A program made the position numbers and the translations under genes. Under the pieces are notes generated by a model that was not told the DNA's origin, did no database searches, and saw nothing but the letters and a program-made list of their open reading frames with translations. From Chromera velia (taxonomy: Eukaryota > Sar > Chromeraceae), in the NCBI GenBank assembly GCA_018398765.1, contig JAHBMJ010005049.1:1-60729 (forward strand): a stretch of 60,729 nucleotides of DNA, read 5' to 3'. Of the stretch, positions 37,689-48,785 are shown one piece after another. Within the stretch, counting starts at the first letter, position 1. Every line of letters starts with the position of its first letter.

Positions 37689-37726
<38 letters not shown>

Positions 37727-38546
37727 TTTGTCTCCCTCCCTGCAGGTGCGCTTCCAGATGGCAGGCAACACTCTCTTCTCGATCATCCACAAGAAGCCAA
37801 AGGGAGATGGCTTCTCTGCTGTTGGAGGTCGGTCCACTTTCCTCTGTCTCTCTCTTGTTTTGTCTTTGTCTCCGCCCTCCTCCCCCTCCCCCTCTCGCAC
37901 ACACCTGGACGGACGGACGGACGTGGGATCTGCATGGCACTGAATGGAGTGTTTGAGTGCTCCACCTGTTTCTCTTTCGACATCCTTCCTTCGCCTTCTT
38001 TTCTTCATTTTGCGCTAACATCTTGGTCATCAGACGCCATTGTTGCAGATCGAGTCTGCAGATCTTTTTCCCCTCCCGCTCACATCTCGGAGGACCCTGA
38101 GGTTCTTCCCTTCGTTGGAACGTTGACCCTTCCTCGTGCACTGATCACATTCCCACCGCGAATTAATGCATGCAGGTGTTGCCGAGTATTCGTTCTTTAC
38201 CCCCGATGCACCGGAGTATGCGGAGTTGAAGGCCGCCTTCGAGAAGGACCTCCCAACGATCATGAGCGTCCTCGACCTTGCCGACTCCCCCCTTCCCCTC
38301 CTCTGGACTGCCGATTGGATCCCTGTGGACAACCACAAGGCCCCGTTCGTGGTCTGTGAGTTCAACTGCTCCTGTGTGGGCATCTCCCAGTTCCTCGCTG
38401 CCTGCGGTCCCGACAAGGATCTGAAGGACGTCGCCGAGAAAGATCTGGCCGAGGGATACCGCCTCGTCAATCTGATCGGACAAAAGGCGCTTCAGGGCCT
38501 CCAGCAGACTGTCAAGAAGGAAAGACCTGAACCCCGTGACAGGTAA
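35815..38546 (+). CDS. ATP-grasp-like protein with N-terminal MGCGAS acylation signal, six exons
   Basis: Exons 35815-35875, 36146-36375, 36568-36822, 37075-37407, 37746-37827 and 38176-38546 join exactly in phase to give 443 residues. Residues 183-202 contain PRVIKQNRGSSGEG, a glycine-rich ATP-grasp loop with its Lys. Near the C terminus ADWIP...CEFNCS (Glu382-x-Asn384) looks like the metal-binding ExN of that fold. Overall it resembles bacterial proteins named Cj0069 family or DUF6815, which are presumed ATP-dependent ligases of unknown substrate; that match is from memory. The first 61-nt exon begins in a strong start context (CGCCATGG) and encodes MGCGASAVPSK, a textbook signal for N-myristoylation (Gly2) plus palmitoylation (Cys3), so the protein probably sits on a membrane face. 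A start at 36148 would drop this signal, but the acceptor TGCATGCAG just before it and the matched phase favour the longer form. Confidence 0.82.
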
Positions 38547-40401
38547 AGAAGAGAGTGCGAAAAAGAAGGAAAGAGGGGCGAGCGCGAATTCACGAACTGC
38601 AGAATTCCCGTTGAGAAAGCGAGTAGGTCTGTTGTTCCACCTCTCGTCTCTGTTTGCTTGCACAAGAGTGTCTGAGCGAGCAAGGGACGGGTTGGATGGG
38701 AAACAGATGAAATAATTGAGATGCTGAACGGTGCGAGTAAGTGAGTGAGTGAATGAATGGAATGTCTTTCTGTCCGTGTCCCTGTGCATCCCTTCGGCCG
38801 ACCAGCTCGTAGCTGCGTCTGCTTTTTTTTGTCAGCCGTCGTCTCTGCCTCTCCAGGCAGAATGGTCGGCAGTCTCGTTTGAAGAAAATGATGCGTGGAA
38901 AAGAATTCCTCGACAGACTTCGGGAATGCAGGCAGGATGGATGGATGTGATGCTTCCTGACCTTCAACTGCATTGAGGGCTTCCATCGATGCAACGAAAA
39001 TGAGCACAGCATATTTTGATCGAACTTTGTGCGTCAACAGACAGGCCTTGCATGCGCACATGTGTGACTTTGCACATTCTGTGCTTGACAATGTGTATGT
39101 GCCCATGAGAACCCTCATCGCAACTACTTAAGCTTGCATTTACATGCAGTGAAAGCATGTCTGGCTGTCTGTTTCCGCGTGCATGTTTACGTGACTGCAT
39201 GGTGTCTGTTGGCTGCCTCGTGGGGATCTTGGCGTCATCGCTTTGATCAACTCCGGCAGCGAGAGTGCATGAGCGGTGAACGTCGTTCGATTAATTGTCC
39301 TTGCTTGGTTCTTTAGTTCCCTCCATCGCACTTTGTTTGTCTGCGGATGCGCTTCATCGCATACTCTGATCGATCGTCATACGATGTCATTCATGTTATT
39401 CCAGCATTTTGACCATTTGCTGCCGTTTGCACTCCTGTTTGCATGTGCAAGGGCCACTTGCTTCGTTGATATCAAGAATCAAGTGTCTGATCGTTCGAAC
39501 CGCATTGCAATCTACACTGTCAATTGTTTGTTTTGCCTCATGATCGATTCATCTTTCAGTTCATCGATCATCCAGTGGATCATCCCAGGTGATCGATTGT
39601 GTCATGTCATATATATGTGACATATGACTTTGTTTCACTTCGATTGGGCAACGATTGCATGAAGGTGATTCTAAAATTTGTTGCATCTTTATTACTAAGT
39701 GATCAGTGATCAACACTTAGTATATCACATAGAACACATGATTTCCCCAGACATTTATATTATAGACTGCATGCATCATATACGACACACTGTATGTTAG
39801 GTGCAATCATGCATGTATATATATACCTGACTGACTCATATTGAACATTGGAAGTTCAGAATAGACGAACGGCGATGACGTACGTATGATCATGCATGTA
39901 TGATGAATCATGTTATTGATGGTGATGATGAATTTAAATTGGAAAAAACTATATATATGCCATTGTATACTAGACTCTCCATACGTAAAAAAATAAAAAA
40001 GTTAATTGCCCAAAATTACTTTTACTTTTTATTTATTTATTTATTTTTTTGAAGTAGACACTTCAAGTTCGAAGCTCAAAGATGAGCTGACGCACAAAAA
40101 TAAAAAAATAAAAAAACTAATTCAGGTTTTAGCCCAAATTTATTTTTTTACGTATAGGGAGCCTAGATTGTATAGCCTGAACCTGAGAGGTTTGAAAGTT
40201 TAAACATAACTTTGCAGTCATAGTAGTGCTAGGAACGGATCTTGAATCAATCAGCGTCTAGTATGCAAAGCAAGCTCAAGGTTTTTTGTATAACTAAGCT
40301 ATTTTAACCTAAATTTTAACTTTATGGTAGTTCTTGTAGTGGTTTAACTTGAAGATGCTATAGTTAAGATGTTGAAAAACAAACACGGTCTGCCTCGATC
40401 T
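38547..40401. other. Intergenic, increasingly AT-rich
   Basis: No frame has domain or splice support. The sequence is mixed to about 39600, then AT-rich with TATATA and ATGCATG words. It forms the 3' flank of the ATP-grasp gene. Confidence 0.5.
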
Positions 40402-41276
40402 AAATTTAACAGGGTTGCTTTTTCGTCTGGTAACGACCCCTCTCTACCGGTAGTTACCAGATTACCGGTAATGAACTCCGTTTACCTAAGTTTTACTGGA
40501 AAAAAATGAGGAGAAAATGAAGCTTCAAAAAAAAAAAAATTCGCCTGCAGCGCAACTCCTATTCTTTAGTTTTAAAGACTTCTTTCAACGTTTTTGGCAC
40601 TTTTAGGAATCGAATTAAGATTCTTTTAAAAATGTGTTGTTTGTTTGCGCTTATCTGCCTGGTATGTTTGGAGGTCTATAAACCGGAAGCAGTAGTCGTT
40701 GCGGAGGTAAAGAGGCAGCTTAGCCGTAGCTAGCAGGTGGCTTAGCCTTAAGACGTGAAAACCTCTTTTGAGAGGACGTACTCACCTTCGAGGTTGTCAG
40801 ATTTGTTGCATCACACTTGCATAGTGCCTATAAATATAGCGTGACGGCCCACAGGAGTGTTAGTGGAGGCGAGTTGACAACTTGACAATGTGCCGATTGT
40901 ATAGCGTTTTTGGTTGTCAACACGCTACTGAGATGCTACTGAGGCCAATGACAATCCGTCTTTTCAGTTTTATCATTTAAAACAGCATGGCTGCCCTTTA
41001 GTGTCTCACTTAAACCATAGATAACTTAATTTACAATACGTAAATGACTGTTAAACTTAGTTAGACCATATAAATAAACGAACAAATAACTCAAAATGCT
41101 TTTAAAAATGCTTATTATGGTAAATAGATGTTTAAAACTATCGTTTTAAATTATACTTTATCTCTACAGCCTTTACCAAACTTTTTACTGGTGGTCGGCC
41201 ACTTTACCGGTAATTACCAGTTAACCGGGAATCAGTGCGCTTTACCATTGGAAAAATCAGCAACCCTGAAATTTAA
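40402..41276. mobile_element. Non-autonomous hAT-like DNA transposon with 8-bp target duplication
   Basis: The element spans 40410-41268 (859 bp). Its left end begins CAGGGTTGCT and its right end is the reverse complement AGCAACCCTG, a perfect 10-bp terminal inverted repeat that continues imperfectly. Both sides are flanked by the identical 8-mer AAATTTAA (40402-40409 and 41269-41276). An 8-bp duplication and CAGGG termini are hallmarks of the hAT superfamily. Subterminal regions carry palindromic TTACCGGTAA-type words on both sides (near 40467-40472 and 41200-41210), possible transposase sites. No transposase frame is present, so it would need a helper element. Confidence 0.8.
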
Positions 41277-43132
41277 GCAACTACTACTCAGTAGAATTCA
41301 AGTTAAAGCTATTATAGCTCTGGCTTTTAGAAAAACTGCATGTTCAAAAACATCGGAACTGCCTAAAAGTAAGCTGATGGCGATGTAACCTTCGGACGGC
41401 GAATGATGATGATCTTTTCGATGATATGATCTAATATAATCCTGGTGACTCGGATCGGATGATCATATAATGATGACTTTGCACTTTTAAATGCAAGTCA
41501 GTAGAGAGATATACAAGATGAACAAATTTGATATGAATGACTAGATGAATGAGTGATTCAGGCGAAATTAAGCCTAGAATTAAGCACGGTGTAAGCTGTC
41601 CATCTAGCTAGCCAGCAGTCCTAGCAGCAGTTGCGTGCATGTGATCACTTCTCTGCGAAGCTCCTTGCAAAAGGGGGATCCACCGCGAAGCACACCAGAA
41701 CAGTCAAAGCTTCGTTTGTTAAAAATTCCCCCCAATCTCCGCCAACGCACGATCGAAGGAAGAGAGTCAGAAGGTTCAATTCATGATGACATTGTGACAA
41801 AGCTGATCACTCTCCGTGAATCGGCATGAAAGGAGAGAGAAAAACCCCGCAACAGATATAGTCGGAGATACCGCGACCAATAATTACAGCCTTCATCCCC
41901 CTTCCTTTCTGGGCCTCCCACCTGCCCGCCTTCCCCCTGACGAATTCTGTGGAACAGCGAGAACACGCAGCTTCATGATCCAAGCAGATCGAATCAATTG
42001 AGCATCCTCGACGGACTCGAACAAGAAAAAGAAAGGAAGAGAAATGCATGCAAGATGGATCCAGAGCGTATGCATGCCCACAGGAATGAAAACTGGTGCC
42101 TCATCCAGGGCGCCAGGCAGCGAGCCACTAAAAAAGAGTCGGCATTGAGCGCACACGCGAGCAACAATGCACGCAAACACGCACAAATATAATTAACAAA
42201 ATCGGGTGCATGACAAAATTGCATCCCAGGAAGGAAGGAAGAGGTTGCATGCACCCATCGACGGCATCGAATTTCATGCACATGCAGGAAGAGAAGATTG
42301 ATTACAGTAGAACGTTGCAAGGGGCAGAAACTAGTTCAACAAAAATGGATGGGAACTGATACATCCCAACGTCTCGAAGCAGCCATCCATCTGTCACGTA
42401 AACGCACCCACGTGCAAGCACCCACGCACGGACGCGCCCTCGCGCGCGCACACACGCACGCACACACACACACACAAAGGCGTGCAACCAAACCCACCCA
42501 TGCACCCTCCTCCTCCTTGATCTCTCCATACAACAGCCTTCGTCGCCTCCCTTAATAATAGGCCCTCGAAAGCCTTTTTTTTTGCCTTCCTGGGTTCCTT
42601 CCTTCAGCGCATAATTTGTGTGTTTGCTTTCACACACTGACCTGTGTGTGAAGCGTAAGAAAAACAGGAAGCGAAGAAAGGCACAACTGATCACGATTGT
42701 TTCCATGGACACCGACACACAAGCAACAAAAAAGTCAAAAACCGCAAACGTCCTCCCCCCCACCAAGCCGCCAGACCCTGTTCGACAAACGGAATAAATA
42801 ATAAATATTCTTTCCACCCACCGCCTCGCGTTCTACATGACGCCAGACGGGTTTTTCTCTCCACGAATCCACCGCATGCAGGTGCCCTCTGCAGCTCTTC
42901 TCTTCTCTCCAAGTCTCCTCGCTCAGTCTCTTCTCTTCTCACTGAGAGCTAGACAGACGAGGAGAGGAGAGGAGACGAGAGAGGACCTGGTTGGGCACTC
43001 GGCAGAGCCACGCGGGGTTCAACGATGGGTCCGCGGTCTCAGCTGCGCATTGCGAGAGATACCTGCAACACAGCAAGCAGAGGAAAGAAGGAAAGGGGTT
43101 TGCTCATCAAATCAAGAAAACAAACGATCACC

Positions 43133-43177
<45 letters not shown>

Positions 43178-43418
43178 TGACGAACAGAGACACAGTGCTG
43201 TTGCTGCATGGAGCTCTCTCTTTTCCTGAAACGTGGCTTCAAAAGATGAGACTTTCCAACCTCTACTGAGCCAATTGAGAAAATTCATTTCTTCTTCCTC
43301 TCACGCATGAGCGATTCTGCTCTACTGACTTTCTGGATTGCCTCACTGGTAACTTCCATTTCTTTGTAGCCACGCATACTGCTTTGTCAATCTCACCAAG
43401 CAAACAGACAGACAGATC

Positions 43419-43449
<31 letters not shown>

Positions 43450-43737
43450 TGTATGTTTTTTTTTCTGTTTTCTTTTGCTCATTCATTCATTCCTGAATAT
43501 CCACTTCCATTTCTGGGTCTCGCAACAGCACTGTTTCTTTCGGCCACGTCCCTCCCTCCCTCCCTATGGGCCTCCCTCGATCGCCATGCGGGTTCGTTCT
43601 GCTTTCGAGCGGCGTTCTTTTTCTCAGCAGCCCAGCAGTAGTCTTCTTCTTGTGCGCTCCCCACGTGATGATGCCCCCCGAGTACTGGCAGACAGACAGA
43701 AAGACAGACAGACAGGCACAAAGAAGGAGAGCCACGA
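41277..43737. other. Intergenic region with scattered microsatellites
   Basis: AT-rich to about 41600, then mixed. It contains (CA)n near 42450-42476, (GA)n at about 43137-43172 and (GACA)n at about 43405-43448 followed by a T run. No frame shows a domain or matched splice sites. It is the 3' flank of the minus-strand dioxygenase gene. Confidence 0.45.
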
Positions 43738-45647
43738 CTAAAGGATCCTATCGGTATCTGCACGCACTCCAGACAAAAAGTCACCCACCCCCCCACCCAC
43801 CGACCTGAATCGGTTCTCCGCCACCCATTTGTTCACATACCCGAACACCATCTTTCTCTCCACACCCGGTGCTACCACCGCCCTCCCGTGCAAGACCCGC
43901 CAGTTGTTCGTCACCACCACCGTGTGCTCTGGCCAGTGGAAGTCCTTCACAAAACGGGGGTCCTCTGCCAGGGACACCCACAGCCGGTAGGCCTCCATGA
44001 ACTGGGGGTAGAGCTCAAAGGGGACCGCGCAGACCCCTCGTTTTGTCTCTGACTGTACAACTTTGATCAGCCTCCCGTTCTCGAAGGTGAGAATCGGGGT
44101 GGTGTGGACAAGCTCAAAAGGGTATCCATCGGAGCCTGCGTTGGACTCGGAAATGGGGACCGATACGTGACGCGGCTTTCCGTCTTTTGTATACAGCACA
44201 TTACGACTGGCGTAGGTCAGCTTGACGTCGCGCAGGAGGCGGAATTTATCGGGGTGGTGGATTCGGATGTGTTCTGCTAGTGCAAGTCCGTCAGCCACGC
44301 GACTAGTGACTTTGCCCTGGGCCTGGTACATGAATTGCAGGAACCCCGGAGTGCCGTGGTAGAGGCTGTGGTCGCAATGCATGGACAGAGGGTTCTGCAT
44401 GTCATAGTCCGCACCCTGGTGCTCCGAGGGGTTCGTTCGAATGACCCCACAGTTGTGTTTCCGTACCTGCAACAGACAGAAGTGAGTTGAAGATTCTCAT
44501 GGAATTTGTTTCTCTTCCACGGAGTGAGACAGAGGGGAGAAAGAGAGCCAGGAGGAGACGCGCACGTGAGTGTGTCTGTGTCTGCACGTCGGTGAGACCT
44601 GATGTGACGTATGAAGGACAGAATGGTTGGTGGGCTTGCAGGCTTAGCGGCAGTACATTTGCTCAAGGATTCGTGAATCATGTTCCGAATCTTCTCATTT
44701 TCTGGGCACTGTATTTTTCTGGCTCGGCTCACCGGGTGCTGATTCATTTTTCCGACGAAATCGAAGACCAGAGACTCCAACGGTTTCGCGATTTCGTCCC
44801 TTTCCAGATTTCGGGGGGGCCCCACGTTGGTGATCATGGCAGCACCAGTGATCATCATGTGAGATAGGAACTCCTTTTGCATCTCTTTGTCCGACCGCAA
44901 CACCTGTGCGTCGAACTCTTTCATCTGAAAATCCGAAGAAGCCCAAGGGGTACGGTGGTCAAGGAGGTCGTCGAGCAGTGAGCCCGTGCCACTCGCCAAA
45001 GACGGTGGCGGTGCACCGGGGGCCCCGGCAAAAGGAGCCCTGATCTGCTGACCCACGTACGGGGCCCAGGAGTAGAGCCACTTTGCATTCAGAGTGTCTG
45101 TGTAGGACGGGGGCAAAATTGAGGAGGGATGGCTCCCCCCATCAGCCAGCCGATAGTGAAGAAAGAGGGACCCTCCTTCGTTCTCAATGGAGGCGCCTGC
45201 GACGACAAAGTTTTCGATGCTTAGAACATCTGTGGCTTTTTTCCTGTAGAAATCAGGTCCCACAGAGTTGGGACTGGAGTCCTTCAGCCAGGCGCTGTGG
45301 AATCTGTACACGCTCTCATCTCCAAATTCCACCTCCACTGAGCGACCCCCATCCAACCCCGTGCACCTAACCAGCACCGACTTCCTATCGTGACCGTACG
45401 AAAAGGAAGACAACGGAAGGGGGGCAAACCCTTGTTCCGGTGTCTGGCGGGTCGGGTTTGGTGGCACACTGGGGACTGCCGCGATGAACCCTGGGGGAGT
45501 CCGGTGGACTGTTGGGGGGGAGGAGACGGTGCACGATGAATTCTGAAAACGGAACCCCCCTGCCGCAGCGGCAGCAGCAGCGGGAAAGTATCGAGGCGCC
45601 CTGCCTCCGTGACAAATCGAAGGGAGAGCTCTGGAGAAAAGAAGCAT
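43738..45647 (-). CDS. Carnitine-biosynthesis-type Fe(II)/2-oxoglutarate dioxygenase (TMLH/GBBH family)
   Basis: Two exons, 45647-44757 and 44466-43738, join in phase 0 to give 539 residues. Residues 1 to about 40 (MLLFSRALPSICHGGRAPR, then an Ala run) look like a mitochondrial presequence. Residues of about 95-125 match the small N-terminal domain of this family (GGRSVEVEFGDESVYRFHSAWL). The catalytic jelly roll carries His327-Cys-Asp329 in MHCDHS and the distal His490 in NNWRVLHGR, with Arg501 placed to bind 2-oxoglutarate. NNWRVLHGR is shared by trimethyllysine dioxygenase and gamma-butyrobetaine dioxygenase, the first and last steps of carnitine synthesis; I cannot choose between them. 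Compared with those enzymes there is an insert of about 50 Pro/Ala/Ser-rich residues before the catalytic domain. The exon 1 donor (GTCGGA) is plausible but not strong. It is head-to-head with a second dioxygenase. Confidence 0.82.
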
Positions 45648-46246
45648 TTCCGTGAAAAGTCCACTTGTTTGAGTTGACGAATGAAAGAAGCTTCCCTGTC
45701 AGTGGGCGGAAACAAAAATGATAAACTACATAGTGGGCATATCCATTTCGTTAAAATTGTCTCTGGAGATGCCGGGAGTTCTGAGAAGAGATTTATCGAT
45801 GTACGTACTATATATCCGTCAGCACTGTAACTCAGCAGTCCAGTGTCAGACATTCCGTTCTGCAATTATTAATATCATTGAATTATGACACCGTTGACAT
45901 GTCAGCCCTCGAACGGACAGTCCAGCATAGTCCAGGCAGCAGCATTCCGACGTATATAGCGGCGTAGCCGGCCGTGGCCCGCGCGGTGTTTGGGGCATCT
46001 TGGCCGGGGCATCTTGCATGCGCATGCATGGGGCCGCCCGGCCGACACCGCCCCGACACCGAGTGCTTCCTAAGCCTTCCTTGATCTTCCAGGGATTCTT
46101 CCTTGCACATCCTTGCACCAGAACGTCTGTAAAAATCCTTCATCCCTCCCTCAACGTTTTCAGTCCCGGCTTGCTCGTTTGCATGGAGTTTTCGGTGTGA
46201 AACAGAGGCTCTGCTGTTGTATCGGGCTTTGCGAAACTAAGCCAAG
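45648..46246. promoter_or_regulatory. Divergent promoter between two dioxygenase genes
   Basis: A 599-bp spacer, the shortest head-to-head interval in the window. It holds a GC-rich island at about 45960-46065 and a TGCATGCGCATGCATG box at 46015-46030, about 217 bp before the plus-strand ATG. Confidence 0.45.
46015..46030. promoter_or_regulatory. TGCATGCA-type box in divergent promoter
   Basis: TGCATGCGCATGCATG, near-palindromic, between the two dioxygenase starts. It is placed like the boxes ahead of the ATP-grasp and YdcZ-type genes. Confidence 0.4.
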
Positions 46247-47365
46247 ATGATGCAAGGACTGTCAGTTCTCTTTGGGCGAATCCAACAGGCTCGACGTTGG
46301 TTCTCCCTCTTCTCTCCGAGCATATCCTCTCGACCTTCTTCCCCTAACACGGGAGAGACGGCTGCTGAGATGAGCGGCAGTCTTGTCGGGGACGGCTACA
46401 CTCTCGCTCGGTTCGGCGAAAACTTCGACATCGCAAACGCAGAGGAGACGGCTCAGATCCTGATGCAAACGTATGGTAAAGCCTCAGGTTCCTCTTACAA
46501 TACGGGACTGAGTGTGAATAGGAGGTCCATAGAGGGCTCCAAATTCTTTGATAGCTCCGCAGGAAACCCCCCAGCATTTCCCATCCACTTCCACAATGAG
46601 ATGGCATACTCCCCTCGTTTCCCTAGATACATATCCTTCCTCATGATCGACCCGGCCGAAAGTGGGGGGTGCACAACAGTCACAGACAATATGAAAGTCG
46701 AGAGCCTCCTCTCAGAGTCCCTCAAAGCCAAACTCCGCACACTGGGCGTGCAGTATGTGAGGAATTTGGACGACGAGGCCGATGCGTCCTCCCCTGAATT
46801 CTTTAATTCCTGGCAGCGCTGTTTTTCCCCCTCCCCCGACACCCCTTTTGACACGCTCCTCCATGAGAAGAACGGTCTGCACAGGAACTACTGCGTGCTT
46901 CCCTACTCTGAGAGAAACAGGAAACGGGTGCAGGAAATTACTTGGGCCCCGGCATTCCACCAGCACCCGCGGCTGGGCCCCGTGCTGTTCAATTCCATCA
47001 TGACTCGACATGGGAGCTGGTTGGATGGGCACCCAGTTTTTGATAGTTTCCCTCTCAAAGAGCGCCCATACCACAGCAGGTGGGGAGACGGCACTGACTT
47101 CAGCGATACCGAATATGAAGAGATCTCCAACGCATACAAGGATGCAACGCTGAATTTTTCCCTTCAGAGAGGCGATTTGATCGTGCTCGACAACCTGCGC
47201 ATGTCCCACGGTCGGACCCCGTACACCGGGTCCAGACGGCGACTCGGTGTGATGGTTTCCGATCTTGTCAGTTGGCAGGGGACAGAGGGAGGGTACCCGC
47301 CTCTACCATCAGAGGTTGGGCGGCTGTTTGATGAGTATCGGAACAACCAAAGAGCGCCTGTTTGA
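46247..47365 (+). CDS. TauD/TfdA-family Fe(II)/2-oxoglutarate dioxygenase, intronless
   Basis: A single frame of 372 residues starts at ATG 46247. The catalytic facial triad is visible: His116-Asn-Glu118 in FHNEMAYSP (a HxE variant of HxD) and His321 in MSHGRTPYTGSRR, whose arginines would bind 2-oxoglutarate. GDLIVLDNLRMSHGR is typical of the TauD/clavaminate-synthase-like group. Residues 1 to about 40 are Arg/Ser-rich without acids at first (FGRIQQARRWFSLFSP), consistent with a mitochondrial presequence, so this enzyme and its divergent neighbour may share a compartment. The substrate is unknown; members act on taurine, carnitine precursors, amino acids or peptides. It has no intron in an intron-rich neighbourhood, which is compatible with lateral acquisition from bacteria or fungi or with a retrocopy. 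Sequence identity between the two neighbours looks low, so recent duplication is unlikely. Confidence 0.85.
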   Translation: MMQGLSVLFGRIQQARRWFSLFSPSISSRPSSPNTGETAAEMSGSLVGDGYTLARFGENFDIANAEETAQILMQTYGKASGSSYNTGLSVNRRSIEGSKFFDSSAGNPPAFPIHFHNEMAYSPRFPRYISFLMIDPAESGGCTTVTDNMKVESLLSESLKAKLRTLGVQYVRNLDDEADASSPEFFNSWQRCFSPSPDTPFDTLLHEKNGLHRNYCVLPYSERNRKRVQEITWAPAFHQHPRLGPVLFNSIMTRHGSWLDGHPVFDSFPLKERPYHSRWGDGTDFSDTEYEEISNAYKDATLNFSLQRGDLIVLDNLRMSHGRTPYTGSRRRLGVMVSDLVSWQGTEGGYPPLPSEVGRLFDEYRNNQRAPV

Positions 47366-47534
47366 TTAGAGAGTTCGAAAGAGGAGAGGACAGCACAGGC
47401 GGGAAGATGGACGGAAGAGTAGAAAAAGAGTCAAGACACGCGTGTGAGGAGACCGTATGAAATAGTTTTGAGTACAGTTTATGGTGGCTGACGTGCCAAG
47501 CATATTGAGGCGCGGAATCAGCGGCCTTGCCATG

Positions 47535-47671
47535 CCTTGCTGTCTTTCTCTCTCTCTTTCTTTTTCTTTCTTTCTTTTTTCTTTCTTTCTCTCTTTCTTT
47601 TCTTCCTTCCTTCCTTCCTTTCTTTCTTTCTTTCTTTCTTTTTTTCCTTTCTTTCTTTCTTTCTTTTTTTC

Positions 47672-47706
<35 letters not shown>

Positions 47707-47716
47707 TTCTTTTTTT

Positions 47717-47751
<35 letters not shown>

Positions 47752-47752
47752 C

Positions 47753-47784
<32 letters not shown>

Positions 47785-48280
47785 TTCTTTCTTTCTGTAT
47801 GTCTGTCTGTCTGTCTGTCTGAAATTTTTTTGTCTTGTCTTCTTTTCTTCTCTTTCTTGTCTTGAGTGGAAGCAGCAGAGGAGTAGCGTGTGAAACCAGT
47901 GATCACGTGAAAGTCTGTCGGGAGGTGGAGAGGCAAGGGGCGCTTAACTCTCACCTTTCGGGCCCTATGCCCACTTTGTCTGAGTTGTCGTGGTGTTCTT
48001 TTGTCTCAGTTGCTTTCTTTCTTTTTGTCTATTGTGTTCATGAAGAAAAGAAGGGAGAAGAAGAAACATATAGTCTGTCTTTCTTTCTTTCTTTCTCTCT
48101 CTCTCTCTCTCTTTCTTTTTCTTTCTTTCTTTCTTTCATTCTTTCTTTCTTTCTTTCTTCCTTCCTTCCTTCCTTCCTTGCTTCCTTCCTCGCTTCCTTC
48201 CTTGCTTCCTTCCTTTCTTTCTTTCTTTCTTTCTTTTCTTTCCTTCCTTCTTTCTTTCTTTCTTTCTTGCTTGCTTTCTG

Positions 48281-48327
<47 letters not shown>

Positions 48328-48785
48328 TTCTTTCTTTCTTTTTTCTTTCTTTCTCTCTTTCTTTTCTTCCTTCCTTCCTTCCTTCCTTCCTTTCTTTCTT
48401 TTCTTTTTTTCTTTCTTTCTTTTCTTTTCTTTTCTTTCTTGCTTGCATTCTTTCTTTTGCTCCTTTTCTCCCAACCTCTCCCCTTCCTTCCTTGCTTGTT
48501 TCCTTCCTTCCTTCTCTGCTTCCTTTCCATTTTTCTTCCTTCTGTGCTTGTCTTTACCTTTTTTTCCTTTCCTCCGGTCCTTCCTTCCTTCCTTCCCTGA
48601 CTTTTTGCTGTTTTTCTTATCTAGCCTCTTTCTTGCGTTCTTTCCTAAGTTGCTTGTTTCCTTCCTTCCTTTCTTCCGCCCTTCATTCCTTTCTTCCCCC
48701 TTTTGTCCCTTCCTTGTTTATCTTCTTTCTTTCTTTCCTCCCTTCCTTCTTTCCTCCCTCCGTTCTTTCCTTCTTTGTTCAGATC
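47535..48785 (+). repeat. 1.25-kb polypyrimidine tract, mostly (CTTT)n and (CCTT)n
   Basis: Nearly unbroken C/T sequence on the plus strand: (CTTT)n, (CCTT)n, (CT)n and short (GTCT)n, interrupted at about 47830-48080 by unique sequence that includes a 45-bp core also found near 24651. The long frames through it (poly-Ser/Phe/Leu) are repeat artefacts. Confidence 0.9.

Noticed and set aside
39595-39630. Palindromic TCATATATATGTGACATATGA-type sequence as a hairpin RNA or terminator
   Set aside because: It is short, AT-only pairing in an AT-rich flank, with nothing to distinguish it from chance.
41128-41388. Small frame overlapping the right end of the hAT-like element
   Set aside because: It is short, crosses the element boundary, lacks transposase motifs and begins without context.
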